Below are positions 59,136 to 64,000 of a stretch of 64,000 bases of DNA, piece by piece. Source of the stretch: Sipunculus nudus (taxonomy: Eukaryota; Annelida; Sipuncula; Golfingiida; Sipunculidae); NCBI GenBank assembly GCA_026874595.1, contig CM049308.1:77610124-77674123 (forward strand), read 5' to 3'. The position numbers and the translations under genes are program-made. Below the pieces are notes generated by a model. The model searched no databases. It was not told where the DNA came from and saw nothing but the letters and a program-made list of their open reading frames with translations. Within the stretch, counting starts at the first letter, position 1. Each line of letters starts with the position of its first letter.

Positions 59136-61689
59136 AAGTGTTAATGTGCTGATACTTTACACTGACACGAAGAAGGTACATGAATTTATGTTATCAATAC
59201 CTTAATTTATAATTTATTTATATAAATAAAAGTTACTGAGGTTGTCTATAATCTATCAAAATTGAATGAACTATACCATGAAGGGATCTATTATATTCAG
59301 TAAGGTACAGTCAGACATCACTTAGTTATTACATGAGTTTCAAATAATATTTTATATACTTACAGTAATTATATATATCTTAATTTAAAATGTATTAAAG
59401 GACCTGTCACATGGCTAAGAACTATGTGGTGATACATATATATACTCTGTCACACTTAACAGACAGAACAATACATGACAAATAGACCACCATGAAGGAC
59501 AAGGAAACCACGTCCAGGAAATGGAAAGCCATCCCCATATTCTCCACAGATCTCCTACTCAGCCATGTTGTTAAAGTCCTATATACACTGTTCCTTCCTG
59601 CTGAGACAGACAGGAACATGTCACTACAAAATCCACAAAATGATCCCCATGTCACCAATAAATTTACAGAATGATCCACTTGGACCACAAATGACACCCG
59701 ACACATAAAAAATTTATTATTCAAGACTTCCACAAGAAACCAGCACCACATGTTCATGATTGACTTAGATCCATCTTGTATAAACACTGTTTCGTCAAAT
59801 TGAGCCCACATGTGTGATTTTCACTTTAAAGGAAACATTCAGCAAAGGAATCTGAAAACCTGTCCACCACATATTCTTTTCTTCCGGTATTATTTTTCCA
59901 GTTGTACCAATGTCCTTTTGTAGGTAATTTTCATTTGGAGATGTTGAAGCTTATAGAGCTACACAACCGTATGATAACTATTTCCCTGGTTTTATAGAAT
60001 GTTAAGTAATCTTGATATCATGTTTCTAAATGCATTGGCCAGTAATAAGCATTTAAAGCCATCATATACTAATATCTCAGAAGCAGAGATAAAGTTTTGT
60101 AGGATGTATACCAGGGTTTGATATTAACGACTGACTGATCACCTGGGGCAGGTGACTTAATTAGTTTGTGGGGAGCAGTTAGGTGCATGCAGGCATTGAG
60201 TTTCTTTCCCAACAAGGCTGCAAGGCTATCCTACCCATCCTTCAGCATAAAATTGGCCATTTTCTAATGTAATTAACTTTTTTATTCAAATTCTCTGCAA
60301 GGTAAAGCATTAAATTCCTTGTAAATGATTTGCAGGTATACACAATTTGTTCAATGCAAATTAATATCTTGATGAACTGTTTTTGTGGAAATACCTATCT
60401 CCAAACATCTACTTGCTTTACTAATGGAAAGAACAATAATTGAGACTGTTCATGTAGGCAGGTGTGTTTAATCAAATGGCTGCATTACCTTATACTTGGC
60501 AGGCAAAAAAAAATAAATTTCTAACTCTGTTAATACTGTCTTGCAGGCTCTGATCGTGTTAAAGTAAAGGAATTTCAGTCAAAACATCCACTATTAAAAT
60601 GTAACCTTGCTCTTTAATTTTAATCTATTTACTCTTAGAGAACGGCAAGAGATTAAAGGTTTTCAAGCATTTAAATTCAGTAGCATATATTAAATTATAA
60701 CACACACCTGGGACAAGGGACAGGGGAAATAAGATATATATCATGCAAAGCACACCTGTAAATCTTTACAACACTTATAATGACTTAAAGCTCTATACAT
60801 GATGACAACTTAATCCCATATAGATGTGTATTCAAACACTCAGAGTTATCCCATTTTTAAACCAATGAATGGGTATCCATGCACTAAAGGCATGTACTAT
60901 GATGATGAATGTATACAGTTTATCAAACACAACCACGAACAGCGACCTCATATTTTTATCTCTACCAGACAAAATAAATCAATGGATCAGCATAGATGGT
61001 ACAGCCTTCAGGGCTTAAATTAATAGTGTTCACTGCTTTGGTTTGTCTGAGTGCTAGACATGCACCCTGCTGGAGAAATGTCTGCAAAAACAACAAGTAT
61101 GTTTTTGCTCCACAGGGGGCACCCTCAGACTGGGATTGTTATTCATAAGGGATTAGTACCTATTTGCTGATTTGTCTTCAGGTCTGAAGGTGAAGGACAT
61201 TACTGTATATATGGCTGCTTTTCTGTGACTTATATTGATTAAGCATACTTTTTAAGTTCATGAAATAAAATCTTGGTGATTGGTTGGTGATATGTAATTA
61301 CCATACACCAGGAAGTGTCAGTAAAAAAATTTTGATTTAAATCATGCAGGAACATGACCAGTAGAAGGCATAATGTCTTGCATGAAAATGAAACAAGTGA
61401 TAAAATAATAAGTGGAATTTTATTTTAAGACATGCCTCCTTGATTTATGTCAATATTAATGACAAATAAACAAAGACTGTAAAAACTAGCTTGATTACTG
61501 AAAGGTTAGGAAGGGGCCCCGCTAAAGGCCCAGAGACTTCAAATGTGGGCTGGGTGATGCTTGGAAAAATATAATAAAAGACCTGATTACATGCAGAGAC
61601 AGAGGAAACTGACCCAAAACAGTATTTAAACACTGAAGCAAGATGGAAAGACTGGCAAGAAAAGTTTGGCATATAAGGCATACACAACT

Positions 61690-62490
61690 TTTTAGAAATA
61701 TAAGTTCTGAGACCTTGACCTCTGACCTCACAACCCCCAAATCAATATGGTTCTTGCTTTTTGGTGGGCAAAATATATAAAATTTGCAATCCATATGAGA
61801 ATCCAAACTAGAGTTATGAAAGGTTTTGGAAATCAATGCGTGGAAAAATGACTCCTATAACCTTGACCTTTGACCTAGTGACCCCGACAGGGAAAGGGAT
61901 ATTCGCCAATTGGCAGGTGAACTATATGTGTGTAAGAAGGTTCAAACCTCTGGTATGAAAGGTTTAGCTTAAATTGCATCCAAAATCTTTTCAAAGATGT
62001 AAGGACTGTGACCTTGACCTTTGAGCTCATGACCCCAAATTAAAAAGTATGTTTTAGTGTTGGGCCATATAATAGTCAAGTTTGAATTCCACATGTTAAT
62101 CTCAATCGGAGTTATCATCTGGAAATGAAGAATTTGCGGACAGATGGTTCCTGTGACCTTGACCTTTGAACTTGGGAGCCAAAGATTGATAGAGATGTTT
62201 CCCTGTTGGCAGGTGTCCTATATGTGTAAGATGGAAAGACGCGCATGGATAGTTTGGCTTAAAATGCATCCACAAAGTTTATAAATATGCGAGTCCTGAG
62301 ACCATGACCTTTGACCTCATGACCCCAAAATCAATAGGAATCTTGCTTTAGTGGTGGGCTATTTATATATTAAGTTTGAAATCCATATGTGAATAGGAAC
62401 TGGAGTTATTATCTGGAAATGAATTTTCCGACGGACAGATGGAGGGACGGACAGATGGACAGGGTGATTACTATAGAGCCCTCATAATGT
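61690..62490. repeat. second family A array with nuclear-receptor-like half-sites
   Basis: Five units of about 147 bp carry TGACCTTTGACCT-type motifs near 61711, 61860, 62009, 62154 and 62300, then end in a GACGGACAGATGGAGGGACG tract and CTATAGAGCCCTCATAATG. It is the same family as 7050-8150 but more regular. Confidence 0.88.
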
Positions 62491-64000
62491 TAAGGAAATA
62501 AACAGAATAAGAAAGAATATACACGACATTTATCTGTCCAAAATAGAGAGGTGTCCAAAATAGAGAGGTGTCTATAATACAGGTGTCCATAAGGAGTTTT
62601 CTCTGTAATCAGTTAAAATTTAAGAAATTTTTTGGTGATAATTGTTAAGTAAGCAAACAAAGAATGAATAAGCCAATCATAACGGAATATCCCCTCCTAC
62701 TGGGGTATATGTATGTGTTTTGCTTCATCTGCCCTTGTTATCTGTTGTGCCTGGAACTTTGTGCACTCACTGATCCCCACCTGTTAAGTATCAGTAATAA
62801 ACACCGGATTTCTGGAGGATGGTAGCTGTCATTTCAGATTGACAGCTATGACAAACATGACTGGAACCATACTTGGACACAAAGTTGTTCAACAGATACA
62901 AGATAATGTATGTAAATTTAGTTACTGTTTTATTGTTCTAAGTTATAATCACTCCCAGCAGTGTCACTTGAATGTACTTCCATAAACTGTCTCAACTAGA
63001 GTAAAGCTGAATATACCACTGCATTTTTTTTCTATTTCTTCCAAATTTAAAATTAGATTATAAAAGCTTAGAAATAAATACTGACAGTAAAACAATAACC
63101 ATGAACTGCTGTATCCAATTTATTAAGAGTGCTATAGTATTATTCCCCTCTTCATACTTTTCTGGATATAATATGACATTTGCTGACTTAATACAAGTTT
63201 TGTTGATATCTGTGTCTGTGCCTATTTATGGTAATTTGTAATTATAGTTTCATGAGTATCTAGCCATCTGCATGCAGCATACACAATACCCACAGTGCAT
63301 GTAAACATTCATGTAAGTTTTCAATGCAGGTTGATAGTATGTTGATATGTATACTTTAATTTACACCTAATATCAACCTGGTGGATATATACCCTAACAA
63401 TGGCTAAGGATCCATCTGAATGCCTCAAAAAACATAAACAAAAAGAGCACTGGTGAGAGATACTTAAGCAGTAGACCTGGGGCTCATCTATCAGTCATCA
63501 CTTTAAGAGTGAGAGACAAGGGCACAGGGTGTTCAGCCCTCATCTGCAGACAGTGCTGATGTACACAAGGATAATAGGATATGAGTAAGATATGATTTCA
63601 CTCACCAGTGGACAAAATTCAGAGTAAGTTTCAAGGATAAAATAAGATGTACAAACCAAGCTGGCTTGAAGACTGCAGCATCAACAACCACAGCTACTCC
63701 AGAATTATAACACAAAATGTGTGCTATATGGCTGTTTTGAGAGAAAATACCTTAGAGACAAATAAAAACTTGTTACCTAGGAGACTAATAAAACTTGTTC
63801 GTGGGTGGTCAAGTCATTTATTATTTATGTTACTTTTTGTAAAGGTAATCCCCTAAATTTTTAATAATAATCTTCACTAAATAATCTTACCTAGAAATTG
63901 AGCACCCTTTACCCGAAATAAAAAATGTACATTTTTTAAAATCTCTCCCATCGTTTGATGACCATGACTTACAGTAATTCTGTTAAGTTGTAAGAGACTT
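62491..64000. other. right end of the window
   Basis: A duplicated AAAATAGAGAGGTGTCC block at 62539-62573 looks like part of a MITE tail. No exon is recognised. Confidence 0.5.

Larger units (their letters stand above)
55331..61689. other. region 5' of the first recognised exon
   Basis: It must be intron or upstream sequence of the papilin gene. I could not find the expected TSP1 core (W...CSxxCGxG...RxxxC, phase-2 end). It holds the weak candidate exon at 58515 and the TC microsatellite. An open frame at 59422-59811 (minus) is unrecognised. Confidence 0.5.

Noticed and set aside
59422-59811. 129-codon minus-strand open frame
   Set aside because: Rich in hydrophobic residues but matching no family I know, and no splice sites consistent with the papilin chain.

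Overview
The window is eukaryotic genomic DNA, most likely from a mollusc and probably a bivalve. It is A+T-rich with long introns. It carries dispersed elements built from tandem cores, (GACGGACA)n-like tracts and 3' hairpins, a layout known from bivalve 'pearl'/Helentron-type elements. There is no bacterial gene organisation. The lineage call is inference; I had no database to compare with.

One gene on the minus strand occupies about 55 kb (168-55330). I reconstructed 38 coding exons from splice sites, reading phase and domain signatures. Every junction is phase-compatible, and together they give 6754 nt, or 2251 complete codons plus one leading base. In transcript order (high to low coordinate) the protein has: the end of a first thrombospondin type-1 (TSP1) repeat, an ADAMTS-type Cys-rich module, an ADAMTS spacer, six TSP1 repeats, ten 'GCCPDG' repeats, twenty Kunitz (BPTI) domains and an antistasin-like domain. 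This is the plan of papilin, a secreted extracellular-matrix and basement-membrane protein, with an unusually long Kunitz array. The start codon, signal peptide and core of the first TSP1 lie upstream of 55330, unrecognised or outside the window. The 3' end, where Ig and PLAC domains are expected in papilins, lies left of position 1.

Layout: 1-2300 holds the antistasin exon, two Kunitz exons and a 39-bp minisatellite made of copies of a splice donor. 2300-18000 holds Kunitz exons plus a repeat region rich in nuclear-receptor-like half-sites (7.2-8.1 kb). 18-23 kb is a long intron with a 40-bp minisatellite. 23-33 kb holds four Kunitz exons separated by a 6.1-kb element containing a 336/672-bp higher-order array and by nested terminal-inverted-repeat elements. 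33-41 kb holds the GCCPDG and TSP1 exons. 41-55 kb holds the spacer, Cys-rich and first-TSP1 exons with very long introns, one carrying a 180-bp-period element. 55-64 kb has no exon I can assign confidently.

The points most worth a second look are: the varied Kunitz P1 residues, with N-glycosylation sequons in two reactive loops; the donor-site minisatellite; the mutated duplicate of a 3' splice site at 42.77 kb; a MITE 21 bp from an acceptor AG; and the homogenised 672-bp array.
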